From Microbacterium suwonense (GTDB lineage: Bacteria; Actinomycetota; Actinomycetes; Actinomycetales; Microbacteriaceae), in the NCBI RefSeq assembly GCF_030296555.1, contig NZ_AP027728.1, positions 2,666,001-2,730,000 of the forward strand: a stretch of 64,000 nucleotides of DNA. Direction: 5' to 3'. Both the position numbers and the translations under genes were made by a program. Shown here one piece after another: positions 45,022 to 55,033 of the stretch. The notes beneath the pieces are model-generated. The model was not told where the DNA came from. It saw nothing but the letters and a program-made list of their open reading frames with translations, and searched no databases. The first letter of the stretch is position 1, and each line of letters starts with the position of its first letter.

Positions 45022-46737
45022 ATGGCATCCGACTACATCCCCCCGGTCGAGGACTACCGTTTCCTGTTCGGTGAGGCCTTCGGCCTCGACCTCGTCGCGC
45101 GAGGAACCGCCGGGGCCTTCAGCGCCGAGGACGCCACCGAGATCATCGCCGGAGCCGGCGAGTTCGCGGCATCCGTCCTCGCCCCTCTCGAGACGATCGG
45201 CGACCGCGCGGGCGCCCGCCTCGAAGACGGCCAGGTGCACCTGCCCACCGGATTCGCCGAGGCCTACCGGGCCTTCGTCGAAGCCGGCTGGATCACCGCC
45301 GAGGCTCCGGAGTCCGCCGGCGGCGACGGCCTGCCCGGCTCGATCCGCGCGGGGCTCGGCGAGATCTGGAACGGATCGAACGCGGCCTTCGCGCTGTGCT
45401 GGCTGCTGACGGCCGGTCAGATCCATGCGCTCGATGCGGCGGCATCCGACGAACTGCGCGAGACCTACCTGACCAAGCTCGTCTCCGGCGAGTGGACCGG
45501 CACGATGAACCTCACCGAGCCCGACGCGGGCACCGACCTCGGGGCGATCCGCACGATGGCGACCCCGCGCGACGACGGCTCCTGGAGCATCAGCGGCCAG
45601 AAGATCTTCATCACCTGGGGCGACCACGACGTGGCCGAGAACATCGTGCACCTCGTGCTCGCGCGCACACCCGACGCACCCGCCGGAGCGAAGGGGCTCT
45701 CGCTGTTCGTCGCCCCGAAGTTCTTGCCCGACGCCGACGGCAACCCCGGAGAACGCAACGCCGTCACCACCGTCGCCATCGAGCACAAGCTCGGCATCCA
45801 CGGCAGCCCGACCTGCGTGCTCTCCTACGAGGACGCCACCGGCTACCTCGTCGGCGAGGTGGGCGGCGGCCTGGCCGGCATGTTCGTGATGATGAACTCC
45901 GCGCGCGCCGGCATGGGGTTCCAGGCCACCGGAATCTCCAATCGCGCCTACCAGCAGGCCGCCGCCTACGCGGAGGGACGCCTGCAGGGAGCCGTGTTCG
46001 ATCGCCCCGCCGGCACCCCGATCGCCGAGCACCCCGATGTGCGTCGCCTGCTGCTGTCGATGCAGAGCCGCCTGTACGCGATGCGCGCCCTGGGCGTGTA
46101 CCTCGGCGACCTGTTCGACCGCGCCGAGACCGACGGCACCGGCGTGCTCGCCGAGTTCCTCGTGCCGATCCTGAAGGGCTGGGCCACAGAGGACGCGGTC
46201 GCGCTGACCAGCGATGCGATCCAGGTGCACGGCGGCATGGGCTTCATCGAGGAGACCGGCGTGGCGCAGCACTACCGCGACGCGCGCATCATGCCGATCT
46301 ACGAGGGCACCACCGCGATCCAATCGAACGACCTGATCGGGCGCAAGGTGATCCGCGACAGCGGCGCGACGGCCGAGGCACTGTTCTCCGAGATGGCGGA
46401 GACGGTCGCTGCGCTGCGTGCCCTGGACGACGCGGTGGCCGTGCGCACCGCCGAGCGGCTGGAGCGAGCTGTGGCAGCGGGGCGGGCGGCGACGGCATCC
46501 GTGCTCGGCTTCGGGCAGTCGCGTGACGCGTACGCGGTGAGCGTGCCGTACCTGATGCTGCTCGGCACGCTCGCGGGCGGCTGGATGCACGCCCTCGCCG
46601 TGGTCGCCGTGCTCAGCCGCGAGACCGCAGGAGAATCGGATGCCGAGCGCCTGCGCTCCGCTGACTTCTACGGTGCCCATCACCTGCCGCGGGTGCACAT
46701 GCTCGCCGAGACGGTCGCGGCCGGTGAGGTGGCCTGA
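45022..46737 (+). CDS. Acyl-CoA dehydrogenase (DmdC-like, long form)
   Basis: FAD enzyme that makes the 2,3-double bond in acyl-CoA; 571 residues, longer than the usual 380 because of a C-terminal domain (about 470-571). FAD/substrate motifs: MNLTEPDAGTDLGAIRT, IFITWGDHD, HKLGIHGSPTCVLSYE. The catalytic Glu is in IMPIYEGTTAIQSNDLIGRK. The long form matches the DmdC/AidB-adjacent group, which acts on methylmercaptopropionyl-CoA or medium-chain substrates; which one is open. AAGGAG before the ATG; TTCACT-N17-TACACT is a possible promoter. Confidence 0.9.
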   Translation: MASDYIPPVEDYRFLFGEAFGLDLVARGTAGAFSAEDATEIIAGAGEFAASVLAPLETIGDRAGARLEDGQVHLPTGFAEAYRAFVEAGWITAEAPESAGGDGLPGSIRAGLGEIWNGSNAAFALCWLLTAGQIHALDAAASDELRETYLTKLVSGEWTGTMNLTEPDAGTDLGAIRTMATPRDDGSWSISGQKIFITWGDHDVAENIVHLVLARTPDAPAGAKGLSLFVAPKFLPDADGNPGERNAVTTVAIEHKLGIHGSPTCVLSYEDATGYLVGEVGGGLAGMFVMMNSARAGMGFQATGISNRAYQQAAAYAEGRLQGAVFDRPAGTPIAEHPDVRRLLLSMQSRLYAMRALGVYLGDLFDRAETDGTGVLAEFLVPILKGWATEDAVALTSDAIQVHGGMGFIEETGVAQHYRDARIMPIYEGTTAIQSNDLIGRKVIRDSGATAEALFSEMAETVAALRALDDAVAVRTAERLERAVAAGRAATASVLGFGQSRDAYAVSVPYLMLLGTLAGGWMHALAVVAVLSRETAGESDAERLRSADFYGAHHLPRVHMLAETVAAGEVA

Positions 46738-46783
46738 GGCAGCTTGAGGCTGAAGGCCGTCGCTCGGACTCAGCCGGCTCCGT

Positions 46784-48112
46784 TCAGGCGGCGACCTGCG
46801 TCCAGCGGTCGGTGCGCACGCGCCAGCCGAGCGTCGCCAGGCGCGCGAGCATGTAGACGCCGAAGAACGCCACGGCCAGCCAGACGAGTCCGGCGATCCC
46901 GTCGACTCCGGTGGCGGAGATGATCCACAGCGCGGGCAGGAACGGCACGAGGTTCAGCAGCCCCGCGATCGCCAGGTAGCGGGCATCGTTCGCGCCCATC
47001 AGCACCCCGTCGAGCACGAACACGACCCCCGCGAAGGGCTGGGCGACGGCGAGCACGATGAATGCCGGCTGCACGAGGGCGGCGATCTCGGCATCCCCGG
47101 TGAACACGATCCCGAGCACCCCGGACAGTCCGCCGATGAGGGCGCCGACGAGCACGCCGAACCACACTCCCCACGCGACCGTGCGCCGCAGCACCCGATG
47201 CACCTGCGCCATGTCGCCGGCTCCCAGGCTCTTGCCGATCATCGCCTGCGCGGCGATCGCGAGCGCGTCCAGTGCGAAGGCCGCGGTCGAGAAGATGGTG
47301 AAGGCGATCTGCCAGCCGGCAAGCTCGTGCGTGCCGATGCCAGTGGCGACGCCGACCGTCGCCAGCAGTGCCACGCGCAGGCTGACCGTGCGCAGGAACA
47401 GCCAGCCGCCCGAGCGTGCGGTGCCGCGGATGCCGGTGCCCTGCGCCTTCATCGAGGCGCCGTGCTTCCGCGCCAGGCCGCGGATGACGACCACGTAGGC
47501 GGCGACCATGCCCCACTGCGCGGTGACGGTGCCGAACGCGGAGCCCGCGATGCCCCAGCCGAGGCCATAGATGAACAGCCAGTTCAGCAGCGCGTTGGCG
47601 CCGAACCCGAGTCCGGCGATCCACAGCGGCGTGACCGTATCCTGCATCCCGCGCAGCAGCCCCGTCGCGGCGAACACGATGAGCATCGCCGGCAGCCCCC
47701 ACATCGAGATCGACAGGTACGTGCGTGCTTCCTGTGCGACCGCATCCGTGGCGCCGAACAGCCCCACCATCGCGGGCGTCGACACCGCGCCGATGATCGC
47801 CAGCACCGCGCCCAGGGCCAGCGCGAGCCACATGCCGTCGATGCCGACCGACACCGCATCGCCGGGCCTACCCGCACCGAAACGACGCGCGACCGCCGGA
47901 GTCGTGGAATAGGCGAGGAAGATCATCAGGCCGACGATCGTCTGCAGCACGGCGCTGGCGATGCCGAGGCCCGCCAGCGGCACGGCGCCGAGGTGGCCGA
48001 TCATCGCCGCATCGATGATGAGGAACGCCGGCTCGGCCACGAGCGCACCGAGCGCCGGCACGGCGAGGTGCAGGATCTGGCGGTTCAGCGAGCCGGATGC
48101 GGGAGATGCCAC
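46784..48112 (-). CDS. MATE-family efflux transporter (DinF type)
   Basis: Twelve-helix multidrug and toxin extrusion protein, 442 residues. The N-terminal LAVPALGALVAEPAFLIIDA and MIGHLGAVPLAGLGIA motifs are typical of the DinF branch; the second half repeats the pattern (FALDALAIAAQAMIGKSLG). GTG start 6 bases after TAGGCT, so leaderless. It probably exports cationic or bile-salt-like compounds; the substrate is unknown. Confidence 0.92.
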   Translation of the reverse strand: MASPASGSLNRQILHLAVPALGALVAEPAFLIIDAAMIGHLGAVPLAGLGIASAVLQTIVGLMIFLAYSTTPAVARRFGAGRPGDAVSVGIDGMWLALALGAVLAIIGAVSTPAMVGLFGATDAVAQEARTYLSISMWGLPAMLIVFAATGLLRGMQDTVTPLWIAGLGFGANALLNWLFIYGLGWGIAGSAFGTVTAQWGMVAAYVVVIRGLARKHGASMKAQGTGIRGTARSGGWLFLRTVSLRVALLATVGVATGIGTHELAGWQIAFTIFSTAAFALDALAIAAQAMIGKSLGAGDMAQVHRVLRRTVAWGVWFGVLVGALIGGLSGVLGIVFTGDAEIAALVQPAFIVLAVAQPFAGVVFVLDGVLMGANDARYLAIAGLLNLVPFLPALWIISATGVDGIAGLVWLAVAFFGVYMLARLATLGWRVRTDRWTQVAA

Positions 48113-48184
48113 CTCATGAGCCTAGGGGTGGTGCGGACAGCGGTCCGGAGCCCGAATTAGGCTGTCGATATCGGAGGTGCGTAT

Positions 48185-48637
48185 ATGACCGAACCGAAAC
48201 GGGACCAGGGCGCTGCCGAGCCCACGGCGCCGCCCATGGTGCTCAATGCCCAGAACGAGGCGCAGTTCGTAGAGACGGCGATCCAGCTCGCCATCAGACG
48301 CGGCGAGTTCGACAACCTGCCCGGCGCGGGCAAACCGATCGAGGGGCTGGGTACCAGTCATGACCCGGATTGGTGGATCCGCCGCAAGATCGAGACCGAG
48401 AACCTGTCCGGTCTGGGCCCGCCGGCTTTGCTGCTGCGCACCGAGGATCGAGAGCTGAACGGGGAACTCGATCAGCTCGGCAGGGAAGAGGATGTCCGCG
48501 CGGTGCTGGAGGATTTCAACCGCCGTGTGATCGAGGCGCGGCGGCAGCTGAACGGCGGCCCGCCGGTGGTCACGAAGACCAGAGATGTGGATGCCGAGGT
48601 CTCCGCGTGGCGGGAGCGCAGGGCGTCCGGTCGATAG
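48185..48637 (+). CDS. DUF1992 protein (DnaJC28 conserved domain)
   Basis: 150 residues with the DUF1992 core: IRRGEFDNLPGAGKPI and DPDWWIRRKI, then a helical hairpin with REEDVRAVLEDFNRRVIEAR. The family is widespread and of unknown function. CGGAGGT before the ATG. The proline-rich N-terminus and charged C-terminus are not conserved. It is a lone gene. Confidence 0.88.
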   Translation: MTEPKRDQGAAEPTAPPMVLNAQNEAQFVETAIQLAIRRGEFDNLPGAGKPIEGLGTSHDPDWWIRRKIETENLSGLGPPALLLRTEDRELNGELDQLGREEDVRAVLEDFNRRVIEARRQLNGGPPVVTKTRDVDAEVSAWRERRASGR

Positions 48638-48725
48638 GGGTGATCGACTGATCCGCAGACGGCGCGGAGCGGAGGAACCCGCTTCGCGGGCGGAGACGTC
48701 GGCGGTGGCGCATAGGGTGGAACGC

Positions 48726-50689
48726 ATGACTGACGTTCTGCCCTCTGGTCTCGCCACGAGCGAGTTCAGCTCTGACATCCGCCCTCAGGACGACCTCTAC
48801 CGCCACGTCAACGGCGCGTGGCTCGATGCCGCCGAGATCCCCGCCGACAAAGCGCGCTGGGGCTCCTTCCACATGCTCGCCGAACAGGCCGAGAAGGACG
48901 TCCGCGCGATCATCGAGGAGTCGACGGATGCCGAACCCGGCACCCTCGCCCGCAAGGTCGGCGACCTGTACTCGAGCTTCATGGACACCGAGCGCATCGC
49001 CGCCCTCGGCGTCGCCCCGCTGGTGGAGCAGCTCACCAAGGTCGATCGGATCGACAGCATCCGCTCCTCCTCGCCGCCGTCGGCACGTTCGACCGCGAGG
49101 GCGTCGCCGCCCTCATCGGCGTCTTCGTCGAGCCCGACCCGGGCAACCCCCAGCGCTACGTGCCCTTCGCCGTGCAGGCGGGCCTTTCGCTTCCCGACGA
49201 GAGCTACTACCGTCAAGACGGCTTCGCCGAGACCCGCACCGCCTACAGCGCGCATCTCGAGCGGCTCCTCACCCTTGCGCGCATCGCGGATGCCGCGGGC
49301 ACGGCCGAGCGTGCCTTCGCCCTCGAGCACGAGATCGCCGGTCACCACTGGGACAACGTCGAGTCCCGCGATGCCGTGAAGACGTACAACCTGCGCAGCT
49401 GGGACGAGTTCCAGCAGCTCGTCGGCGTGGATCTCGCGCCGTGGCGGGATGCCGTCGCACCGGCCAACCCCGACGCGTTCACAGAACTCGTCGTCTACCA
49501 GCCCAGCTTCTTCGAGGGCCTCGGCGCGCTGCTCGTCGAGGAGCGTCTCGACGACTGGAAGGCCTGGCTGACCGCTAAGGTCGTGCACGGTCTCGCCGGG
49601 TATCTGACCGACGACATCGTCGACGAGAACTTCTCCTTCTACGGCACCGAGCTCACCGGCACCCCGTCGATCCGTGAGCGCTGGAAGCGCGGCGTCTCAC
49701 TGGTGGAGGGGTCGCTCGGCGATGCGGTCGGAAAGATCTACGTCGAGCGGCACTTCCCCGCGGAGTCGAAGGCCGCGATGGACGAGCTGGTCGGCAACCT
49801 GATCGAGGCGTACCGGCAGAGCATCGAGAAGCTCGAGTGGATGGGCGCCGAGACGCGCAGGAAGGCGCTCGACAAGCTCGCCACCTTCCGCCCGAAGATC
49901 GGGCATCCCGAGGTGTGGCGCGACTACAGCGGTGTCGAGATCTCGGCATCCGACCTGATCGGCAACGCGCGTCGTGCCTCGGTCTTCGAGCACGACCGTC
50001 AGATCTCGAAGGTCGGCAAGCCCATCGATCGCGACGAGTGGTTCATGCCGCCGCAGATGGTCAACGCCTACTACAACCCGCTGATGAACGAGATCGTCTT
50101 CCCCGCGGCCATCCTGCAGTACCCGTTCTTCGACCCGAAGCGCGATGCGGCCGCGAACTACGGCGGCATCGGCGCGGTCATCGGCCACGAGATCGGCCAT
50201 GGCTTCGACGACCAGGGCAGCCGCTACGATGGCGACGGCCGCCTGCAGGACTGGTGGACCGACGACGACCGGGCCGCGTTCGAGCAGCGCACCAAGGCCC
50301 TGATCGCGCAGTACGACGTGCTCGTGCCGCTGGGACTGAGCGAGGAGAACCATGTCAACGGCGCTCTCACCATCGGCGAGAACATCGGCGACCTGGGCGG
50401 TCTGGGCATCGCGCTGAAGGCATACGAGCTGTCGCTCGGCGGTGAGGACGCACCGGTCATCGACGGCTACACGGGCGTGCAGCGCCTGCTGTTGAGCTGG
50501 GCGCAGGTGTGGCAGCAGAAGAGCCGTGACGCCGAGACGATCCGTCTGCTGACCATCGACCCGCACTCGCCGAACGAGTTCCGCTGCAATCAGATCGTCA
50601 GCAACATCGACGCGTTCTACGATGCGTTCGACGTCGCAGAAGGGGATGCGCTGCACCTTCCGGAGGACCAGCGCGTCACCATCTGGTGA
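48726..50689 (+). pseudogene. M13-family zinc metallopeptidase (frameshifted; probably intact)
   Basis: PepO/neprilysin-type peptidase, 654 residues after repair. Zinc site HEIGH in IGAVIGHEIGHGFDDQG, third ligand Glu in GENIGDLGGL. The N-terminal M13_N domain begins PQDDLYRHVNGAWL. No signal peptide or membrane helix, so it is probably a cytoplasmic oligopeptidase. One base is missing within 49058-49072 (likely a C) between KVDRIDSI and LLAAVGTFDREG. TAGGGT lies 7 bases before the ATG (leaderless). Confidence 0.92.
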
Positions 50690-50697
50690 ACGTCCGA

Positions 50698-50726
50698 CCC
50701 CGCCGCCCGACCCACGGGCGGCGGGG
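50698..50726 (+). terminator. Terminator after the M13 peptidase gene
   Basis: Perfect 12-bp hairpin CCCCGCCGCCCG-ACCCA-CGGGCGGCGGGG, followed by TTA, 9 bases after the stop. Confidence 0.85.
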
Positions 50727-50807
50727 TTACGATAGCCGGGACGGTCGGACGCGCACCCCGGGCGCATCCGGACACCGTCACCTCCCCCATCCCGTGAGGA
50801 ATCACGT

Positions 50808-51767
50808 GTGAGCTCCCACTCCGCCCAGCTGCCCGAGCCTTCCGACGGTGAATCGCGTGCGCCCTCCGACGGTGTCGCCACGGCGTCACGACGGTCTCAT
50901 CGCAGCAGCAGGCGCACTCCTCGACGGGCGGCAGTGGGACGGCGCTCGTTCAGCACTGCGCTGCGCGCCCTGGAAGAGCTCGCGCAGTCGGGGGCGCAGG
51001 TGTCGGTGCACGTCAGAGACCTCGACACCGGGCACACGGTGCTGTCCGGTGACGATCACGTGCCGCTGCCCATCGCCGGGCTCGGTGTCGTTCCCGTGCT
51101 CGTGGAGACGGCCGTGGCGCTGGATGCGGGCAGGCTGGATCCGCTGGGCATCATCGATCGCGCCGACGCCGACCTGGTCGCCGGCTCGGGGCTCTGGCGC
51201 AACCTGCGCGCGCCGGCCCTGCCGATGATCGACCTGGCGGTGCTGGCGGCGGCCGCCGGCGACCCGAACGCGGCCAACGCGCTGCTCGACGCCGTCGGAC
51301 ACGAGCAGGTCCGCGCACGCATGGTGAGCCTCGGCATGCCACGCAGCGCCGTGCTCGATCACTTCCGCGACAAGCGCGGCCCCGACGACGCACCGCACGT
51401 CGCCGTGGGCACCACCCGCGAGTTCGCCCAGCTGTTCTCCGCCCTCGTGAACTCCGCCGTCGTCGACGCTGGAATCAGTGCGCAGGTGGCCGAATGGCTG
51501 AGCCTCAATCACGACCTCAGCCTCGTCGCCGCCGCCACCGGACTCGACCCGTTCGCCCACGAGCACGACGCCCATGGGCTGCTGTTCATCAACAAGACCG
51601 GCCGTGATCGCGGCGTGCGCGCCGAGGCCGGGGTGCTCGCCGGCCCCCGCGCCGGCGTGGCCTATGCGCTGACGGTGTGCTTCGACGATCTGTCGATCAG
51701 CCATCGTCTGCGTGCGCACGACGCCTTCCGGATCCTCGGCACCGACCTCATGGAGTACACGCACTGA
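50808..51767 (+). CDS. Class A beta-lactamase-like protein without the catalytic SxxK
   Basis: 319 residues. A basic, disordered N-terminus (about 1-45), then a serine-hydrolase fold: VSVHVRDLDTGHTVLSGDD, the helix where SxxK should be (PIAGLGVVPVLVETAVAL), and INKTGRDRGVRAEAGVLAG, the KTG strand. The KTG box is kept but neither catalytic Ser nor Lys is present in the SxxK helix. It is therefore probably not a hydrolase and may be a binding or structural relative. GTG start with GAGGA 6 bases upstream. Confidence 0.7.
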   Translation: MSSHSAQLPEPSDGESRAPSDGVATASRRSHRSSRRTPRRAAVGRRSFSTALRALEELAQSGAQVSVHVRDLDTGHTVLSGDDHVPLPIAGLGVVPVLVETAVALDAGRLDPLGIIDRADADLVAGSGLWRNLRAPALPMIDLAVLAAAAGDPNAANALLDAVGHEQVRARMVSLGMPRSAVLDHFRDKRGPDDAPHVAVGTTREFAQLFSALVNSAVVDAGISAQVAEWLSLNHDLSLVAAATGLDPFAHEHDAHGLLFINKTGRDRGVRAEAGVLAGPRAGVAYALTVCFDDLSISHRLRAHDAFRILGTDLMEYTH

Positions 51768-51829
51768 GCGATGCGGTCCGTCGCAGCACGTACGCCGAGG
51801 CGGCGCACGTGCTGGGTTAGCCTCGAACG

Positions 51830-52225
51830 ATGATTCCTGACGACTGGACGCCGCACCGCCGCGACGACGGCGAGCTGCTCGGCTGGATCCATCCCGAGGG
51901 TGAGGACTGGGTGGCGGTCGACGTGCTGGGACGGGTGGCATCCGGGCCGGTCGACTGGCTCGACGCGGAGGTGGCGCTCGAAGAGGTGGGCCTGGCCTGG
52001 CTCGCCGACGCATGGATGCTGGAGGGTGAGGCGCCCGGGCCGCTGCGTGTGCGCTTCGTGGAGGTGACGCCCTCGGACGGCGAGACGATCGGCCGCGTGG
52101 TGGTGAAGGCCGACGACTTCGGCGACATGCAGCGCCCGCCGACCGAGCGGTTCGTGCTGCCCTGGCCCGCCCCCGCGCGTCTTCGCCCCGCGCGGCCCGG
52201 CGACCCGGATGGGCGCACGCTCTGA
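51830..52225 (+). CDS. Hypothetical protein, 131 residues
   Basis: Not recognised. A compact, acidic, Trp-rich protein (DWTPHRRDDGELLGWIHPEG, WLADAWMLEGEAPGPLRVRF) with beta-strand pattern and a Pro/Arg-rich tail. TAGCCT lies 6 bases before the ATG, so leaderless. Similar small proteins occur next to unrelated genes in Microbacteriaceae. It probably forms no operon with its neighbours. Confidence 0.65.
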   Translation: MIPDDWTPHRRDDGELLGWIHPEGEDWVAVDVLGRVASGPVDWLDAEVALEEVGLAWLADAWMLEGEAPGPLRVRFVEVTPSDGETIGRVVVKADDFGDMQRPPTERFVLPWPAPARLRPARPGDPDGRTL

Positions 52226-52302
52226 CCAGGGCATCGCAGTCGGTCCGGTCTGCCGCCTGGCCAGCCCTGTCCGTCGACCGCAGGCCCGGCTAGGGTGTCG
52301 GC

Positions 52303-53649
52303 ATGAGCACTGTGGCTCCGAACGATCCGGCGGCGGCGCGGGGCATCTCGCGCCGCACGCAGTCCGACATCTTCCGCGCCGGGATCAGCGGCGCGCGCCC
52401 GGCGGTTCCGGTCGACGCACGGAGGCTGGATGCCGCGGCCGAGGCCGTGCTGTCCACGGAGGCCTACGCGTACATCGCCGGCGGTGCCGGCTCCGAGCAG
52501 ACCGTCATAGCGAACCGGAGCGCCTTCGATCGCTGGCAGCTCTGGCCCCGCCCGCTGCACGAAGTCTCCTCCCGCGACCTGTCGGTGGACTTCCTCGGCT
52601 GCACCCGCCCCACCCCGCTGCTGCTCGCACCGCTGGGGGTGATGGAGCTCGTGCACCCCGAGGCCGATCTCGCGGTCGCCCGTGCCGCGGCATCCGTCGG
52701 CGTGCCCTACACGGTCTCGAACCAGGCATCCTTCCCGCTCGAGCGGATCGCGCAGTCCGCACCCGGAGCGCCTCGCCTGTTCCAGCTGTACTGGTCGGCC
52801 TCCGACGAGCTGAACGCTTCGCTGCTCTCGCGAGCCGAGGCGGCCGGCTACGAGGCGATCGTCGTCACACTCGACACACATCTGCTCGGCTGGCGGACGC
52901 GGGATCTCGATCTGGCCTATCTGCCGTTCACGCGCGGCATGGGCATCGCCCAGTACACGTCCGACCCGGTGTTCCAGGAACTCGTGAAGCAGCGTGCGTC
53001 CGCAGCATCCGACACCTCCGACACCTCCGACACCTCCGGCGAGGGGAAGGCCGTGCGGGTGACGCCGAAGACGATCGCCGCCGGCATCTCGATCGCCCGC
53101 AGGGGCACCTCGCTCACCGGCAGCCGCAGCCTGCGCGACAACCTGCGCTCGCCGCTGCCGCGCGTCGCGGTCGAGACCTTCCTCGACGTGTTCTCCACAC
53201 CCACTCTCACTTGGGACGACCTCGCGAAGGCGCGGGAATGGACGTCGCTGCCGATCATCCTCAAGGGGATCGTGCATCCCGACGACGCCGAGCGAACGGC
53301 GGATGCCGGGGTGGACGGCATCTGGATCTCCAACCACGGCGGACGGCAGATCGACCGCTCCGTGCCGACGCTGGACGTGCTGCCCGAGATCTCGGAGCGG
53401 GTGGGCGGACGGATGCCGGTGGTGTTCGACTCCGGCATCCGCAGCGGAGCCGATGCCGCGATCGCCCTCGCGCTCGGCGCGGACGTCGTCGCACTGGGCC
53501 GTCCGTACGCCTACGGTCTGGGCATCGCCGGCGAGCAGGGCGTGCGCGAGGTGATCCGCAACGTGCTGGCCGAGCTGGACATCACGCTCGGCCTCGCCGG
53601 TCTCACCTCGGTGGGTGAGCTGGATCGGGACGCGCTGCGTGCGGTGTGA
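52303..53649 (+). CDS. FMN-dependent alpha-hydroxy-acid oxidase (lactate monooxygenase/dehydrogenase-like)
   Basis: 448 residues, TIM barrel. FMN/substrate motifs: YAYIAGGAGSEQTVIANRSAF, LLLAPLGVMELVHPEADLAV, catalytic His in ISNHGGRQIDRS, VVFDSGIRSGADAAIALALG. The long N-terminus is like lactate 2-monooxygenase. The mobile loop region carries an inserted acidic repeat (SDT units, DNA 53011-53037). TAGGGT 6 bases before the ATG (leaderless). The substrate is probably L-lactate, which is not proven by sequence. Confidence 0.88.
   Translation: MSTVAPNDPAAARGISRRTQSDIFRAGISGARPAVPVDARRLDAAAEAVLSTEAYAYIAGGAGSEQTVIANRSAFDRWQLWPRPLHEVSSRDLSVDFLGCTRPTPLLLAPLGVMELVHPEADLAVARAAASVGVPYTVSNQASFPLERIAQSAPGAPRLFQLYWSASDELNASLLSRAEAAGYEAIVVTLDTHLLGWRTRDLDLAYLPFTRGMGIAQYTSDPVFQELVKQRASAASDTSDTSDTSGEGKAVRVTPKTIAAGISIARRGTSLTGSRSLRDNLRSPLPRVAVETFLDVFSTPTLTWDDLAKAREWTSLPIILKGIVHPDDAERTADAGVDGIWISNHGGRQIDRSVPTLDVLPEISERVGGRMPVVFDSGIRSGADAAIALALGADVVALGRPYAYGLGIAGEQGVREVIRNVLAELDITLGLAGLTSVGELDRDALRAV
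53011..53037 (+). repeat. 9-bp tandem repeat in the oxidase gene
   Basis: Three copies of GACACCTCC, encoding Asp-Thr-Ser repeats in a surface loop of the hydroxy-acid oxidase. Units of nine bases keep the frame, so copy number can change without disrupting the gene. Confidence 0.75.
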
Positions 53650-53661
53650 TTTCATAGGCGG

Positions 53662-54291
53662 ATGAGCACAGCCGACGAGGTATTCGAGCAGCATCCCGCC
53701 GACACCGACTGGCACCGCTGGGCGCCGATCGGGCAGACCCTCGACGCGAGTCGCACTGTCGGCAGTGGCCCGGTGCCCAGCATCTCGGCGTTCGGACTGC
53801 TGCCGCTGGAGCCGATGCTCGTACCCGAGAAGCCGCGCAAGGGCGAACTCGACCCGTCGGAGTGCGGTCACTGCAAGCCGTCGAAGTTCACGATCTGGCA
53901 AGACGACGAGTGGCGCGTCAGCGGGGGCATGCAGGGCCCCACGGGCGTTCCGTTCGTCGGCGCGATCTCGCCGCGCCGGCACGTCAAGCTGGAGGACGCT
54001 CCGATCGAGGTGCTCGCAGGGTTGGGCCCCGTGCTGCAGCGGGTCTCCGAGGCGACCAAGGCGATCCCCGCGGTCGCGCGCTGCCACTTCTCGCGCTGGA
54101 ACGACGGGTCAGCGCACCTGCATCTGTGGGCGTACGCGCGCCCGGCCGGCATGATGCAGGGTCGTGGCGCGATCCTGCCGTACTGGGAGCAGTCCATGCC
54201 GGCTATGCCGGAGGAGATGATGCAGGAGTACCTCGAGATCGTGGCGAACGCGCTCGCCGCAGGCGGAGGGCAGGCGTTCCCCGGGCGCTGA
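53662..54291 (+). CDS. HIT-like (histidine triad) family protein
   Basis: 209 residues. The C-terminal SAHLHLWAYARP carries the H-x-H-x-W triad-like motif, and ECGHCKPSKFTIW contains a possible Cys pair. The family includes nucleotide hydrolases and transferases; this member is longer than simple HIT proteins (about 110 residues). The function is not defined. It starts 12 bases after the oxidase stop. Confidence 0.75.
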   Translation: MSTADEVFEQHPADTDWHRWAPIGQTLDASRTVGSGPVPSISAFGLLPLEPMLVPEKPRKGELDPSECGHCKPSKFTIWQDDEWRVSGGMQGPTGVPFVGAISPRRHVKLEDAPIEVLAGLGPVLQRVSEATKAIPAVARCHFSRWNDGSAHLHLWAYARPAGMMQGRGAILPYWEQSMPAMPEEMMQEYLEIVANALAAGGGQAFPGR

Positions 54292-54333
54292 CCGGCCTGC
54301 GCGTTTCGTCCTGAGCGCGGAGAGAGGCAGACT

Positions 54334-55029
54334 GTGAGTGTGCGCACTATCCGTGATCTCGACACCGTAGAGCTGATCATCGACGCCCAGGGACTGCTGG
54401 ATTCGATCCGCGGACCCGAACGCGTCATCGATGCCGGCACCCTGAGGGCCCTGGAGCAGTCCGGCAACTACGTCGTGGGGCTCTTCGACGACGAGAGCGG
54501 CGAAGAGCGCATGGTCGGCGCCTCGATCGCGTTCTTCGGCGAGCCGGGCAAGCGCACCATGCACTCGCACATCACCGCGTTGCTGCCGGAGTACCGCGGC
54601 CGCGGCTGGGGACGCGAGCTGAAGGAGCACCAGCGTCAGTGGGCGTTCTCGCGCGAGGTCGGCCGGATCACCTGGACCTACGACCCGCTGGTCGCTCGCA
54701 ACGCGCACTTCTTCCTGACGGTGCTCGGCGCACGCGTGACCCGCTACACGGTGAACCGCTACGGCATCTTCGGCGGAGGCGACGCCGGAGACGAGAGCGA
54801 CCGGCTGGACGTCGAGTGGGCGCTGGCCGACATCGCCAAGCCTCCGGCATCCGATGCCGTGGTCGCAACCGTCGAGATTCCCACGGATGTCGAGTCCATG
54901 CGCGTCTCCGACCCGGATGCCGCCCACCAGTGGCGCCTGCGGCTGCGCACCGAGATCGAGCAGCAGCTGGACAAGGGCCTGCACATCGCCGGCTTCGATG
55001 TGGAGCGCGGCTACCTCTTCACCGAGTAG
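54334..55029 (+). CDS. GNAT-family acetyltransferase
   Basis: 231 residues. The acetyl-CoA loop is LLPEYRGRGWGRELK (RGxGxG-like). The preceding strands are SIAFFGEPGKRTMHSHITAL, and WTYDPLVARNAHFFLTVLGA supplies the C-terminal half. It resembles the COG3375 group of unknown substrate. GTG start at 54334; a GAGAGAGG stretch lies upstream. It ends 4 bases before the convergent VOC gene. Confidence 0.82.
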   Translation: MSVRTIRDLDTVELIIDAQGLLDSIRGPERVIDAGTLRALEQSGNYVVGLFDDESGEERMVGASIAFFGEPGKRTMHSHITALLPEYRGRGWGRELKEHQRQWAFSREVGRITWTYDPLVARNAHFFLTVLGARVTRYTVNRYGIFGGGDAGDESDRLDVEWALADIAKPPASDAVVATVEIPTDVESMRVSDPDAAHQWRLRLRTEIEQQLDKGLHIAGFDVERGYLFTE

Positions 55030-55033
55030 GTCG

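Noticed and set aside
50808..51767. A functional beta-lactamase resistance gene
   Set aside because: The SxxK motif is missing and no signal peptide is present.
51817..54087. A 756-codon antisense frame over the oxidase and HIT genes
   Set aside because: It is the shadow of real genes on the plus strand, with amino acid composition typical of GC-driven antisense frames.
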